DNA of 64,000 bases from Planctomycetota bacterium. Its GTDB lineage: Bacteria > Planctomycetota > Phycisphaerae > UBA1845. The position numbers were made by a program, and so were the translations under genes. How positions within the stretch are numbered: position 1 is the stretch's first letter; each line of letters begins with the position of its first letter. The notes under the pieces are model-generated. The model had not been told where the DNA came from and did no database searches. It saw only the letters and a program-made list of their open reading frames with translations. Below, piece by piece: positions 62,538 through 64,000 of this stretch. Location: NCBI GenBank assembly GCA_024280855.1, contig JAJRPG010000054.1, positions 1 through 64,000 of the forward strand, read 5' to 3'.

Positions 62538-64000
62538 ATGGATGGCGTTACAAGCCGGCAAACCGACTCGCGCAACATGCGATGGACAACTTGCGCGGTT
62601 CTTTTATGCACAGGTACGATCCTCTATCTAATGCGCCGACACGCGTTTGATGTCCCCCTCGAAACCGACGAATGCAATTACATCTACATCGCACAGCGAC
62701 TGCTCGCAGGCGACCGACTTTATGTAGACGTCTGGGACCATCAGCCATTCGGCATTTTCACTTTTTTCGCCGGCGTCATTTCCATTTTTGGCCATGAACC
62801 ACTCGTCTTTCGCAACCTAGCTGTCGTCGCTAGTTTAACTTCGCTATCGCTTGTATACATCATCGCTCGGCGCAGTGGCGGACTTGCTGCCGGCGTCGTA
62901 GCCGCCATTTGCTTCGCGCTCGTCTCCAGTGATCCTGGAACCGCGGGCGAGGGATGCAATCGCGAAATTTTCATGAACCCGCTCATCCTGTTATCGTGGT
63001 ATCTGATAGGAAACGATAAACACTATCGCTTCGGGCATATTTTCCTTGCAGGTCTATCACTAGGCCTTGCTTCTTGCTTGAAAACCGTAGTCGTCATCCA
63101 CTGGCTTTTGCTTGCGGTTTGGATTGTCTGGGATGCTGTACGACACTCGAATAAGCCTCCAAAAACCGCAGCAATAACTCGCTCTATCATATGGTTCGCC
63201 GCAGGACCAACGGTCATCTGGCTATCTACGACTGGTTATTTTTGGCTCACTGGTCGTCTATGGGAATTCATAGACGCCGTGTTTCTTTTTAATATGCAGT
63301 ATAGTCAGGATAGTGGCAGCAGCCTCTCTCGCTTCTGGCAGTTTTTCGCGCCACAGGGCCACCCATTTATTTTCGACAGCGCCCTCCTCCTTTGGCTGGC
63401 AGCGATCGCCGCTACGCCCTGGCTATTATGGGTGAGTATTTCTCGACGCATCCACAACCGTGCGGGCATCTTGTCGCCACTGCTCATCGCAGGCTATATC
63501 GCCGTGTGTCTACCGGGTCGAGCGTGGCCACATTATTACTACCTGATGATCCCCACACTTTGCATCGCTATCCCTGTTTGCTTATCGCACTTGAGCGCTT
63601 ATATTCACAATGCCACATCATTGGCACATTTGCAAAAACCCCTGCAAGTCATAGTATCTACCTCTCTCGTCCTTGCACTTCTTTGGACCCAATACACCGA
63701 CTACATTAGTCAGCCCCCCTTTGGCATTACCATCACACGATATTTCTCTAGAGATTTTTGGGGCAAAGCCGTTGGCGAAAAAATTAAATCCGTGACCGAC
63801 CCTGGCGACAGCATTTTTGTGTACGGAAACGAAGCGGAAATGTATTATTACGCCGAACGAAAGTGTGCCTCCCGATATACGATGATTACAGGACTACGCG
63901 TGGGCGACCCCACTGCCGCTGAACGGCGCAAACAATTGATAGATGACCTGAAGCGCGATCCGCCTCGAATTATCATCATACTGTTCGACGAAAAACCATT
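62538..64000 (+). CDS. GT39-type membrane glycosyltransferase, cut by window end
   Basis: An open frame running to the window edge (487 complete codons). The N-terminal part has one span (about 20-32), then LETDECNYIYIAQRLLAGDR and VDVWDHQPFGIFTFFAG, the acidic loop of dolichol-phosphate-mannose type glycosyltransferases, and more spans after. At the edge it reads PPRIIIILFDEKP, still in frame. The second such gene in this window; together with 56825-58495 they flank the ribosomal and secreted-protein genes. The start codon choice rests on ATG 62538 being the first ATG in frame. Confidence 0.8.
   Translation, partial: MDGVTSRQTDSRNMRWTTCAVLLCTGTILYLMRRHAFDVPLETDECNYIYIAQRLLAGDRLYVDVWDHQPFGIFTFFAGVISIFGHEPLVFRNLAVVASLTSLSLVYIIARRSGGLAAGVVAAICFALVSSDPGTAGEGCNREIFMNPLILLSWYLIGNDKHYRFGHIFLAGLSLGLASCLKTVVVIHWLLLAVWIVWDAVRHSNKPPKTAAITRSIIWFAAGPTVIWLSTTGYFWLTGRLWEFIDAVFLFNMQYSQDSGSSLSRFWQFFAPQGHPFIFDSALLLWLAAIAATPWLLWVSISRRIHNRAGILSPLLIAGYIAVCLPGRAWPHYYYLMIPTLCIAIPVCLSHLSAYIHNATSLAHLQKPLQVIVSTSLVLALLWTQYTDYISQPPFGITITRYFSRDFWGKAVGEKIKSVTDPGDSIFVYGNEAEMYYYAERKCASRYTMITGLRVGDPTAAERRKQLIDDLKRDPPRIIIILFDEKP

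Overview
The window is about 64 kb of bacterial chromosome with mixed composition, near 50 percent GC by eye. Gene content suggests a planctomycete, most likely of the Phycisphaerae type. The pointers are secreted proteins ending in dockerin-like or choice-of-anchor modules, a GldA/GldF/GldG/DUF4340 transport set, an exported nickel superoxide dismutase, a leucine-degradation operon and many lipoproteins. This is inference from gene style; there is no rRNA or marker phylogeny to prove it.

Layout. 0.1-5.8 kb: an HDOD protein, three poorly known genes, then a PIN-TRAM membrane protein with ispD. 5.9-7.5 kb: a MATE exporter. 7.5-12.4 kb: an island-like stretch of shifting base composition. It holds a three-gene overlapping cassette (cytidylyltransferase, methyltransferase, CDP-alcohol phosphotransferase) that looks like lipid head-group synthesis, then a DUF5678 gene overlapping a retropepsin-like/DUF5677 fusion. 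12.4-26.9 kb: housekeeping and envelope genes, namely a trans-sulfuration enzyme, a Ski2-type helicase, an SDR protein, isocitrate dehydrogenase, a site-2 protease, a CtpA protease, a YkgJ-type cysteine-cluster protein, an M28-PDZ peptidase and a B12-binding radical SAM enzyme. 27.0-34.2 kb: a response regulator with an XRE DNA-binding output, then the Gld-type ABC operon. 34.7-39.9 kb: an orphan flagellin, an unknown gene, tyrS, ymdB and rny. 40.7-48.2 kb: a DsbD/ScsB-type reductase, two secreted repeat proteins and an ABHD14-like hydrolase. 48.3-55.0 kb: tRNA-Lys, nickel SOD, then an operon for leucine/isovalerate breakdown (carboxyltransferase, methylglutaconyl-CoA hydratase, biotin carboxylase, separate biotin carrier, HMG-CoA lyase) ending in a biotin ligase. 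55.1-64 kb: a trypsin-like lipoprotein, a GT39-type membrane glycosyltransferase, rpmI-rplT without infC, a large choice-of-anchor-type secreted protein and a second GT39-type gene cut by the window end.

How the genes work together. The clearest unit is 49.0-55.0 kb: it encodes both halves of a methylcrotonyl-CoA carboxylase, the next two pathway steps and the ligase that would attach its biotin. The cassette at 8.0-10.5 kb reads as activate (CTP), methylate, transfer to lipid. rny next to ymdB and tyrS is an RNA-turnover and translation neighbourhood.

Two families of short palindromic intergenic repeats are scattered through the window. One, with GTGCCCCATT ends, includes two MITE-like copies of about 180 bp. 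Strongest points for follow-up: the lipid cassette, the retropepsin/DUF5677 pair, the signal-peptide-bearing nickel SOD, the MITE-like repeats, and a protein-like in-frame extension after the TGA of the radical SAM gene.
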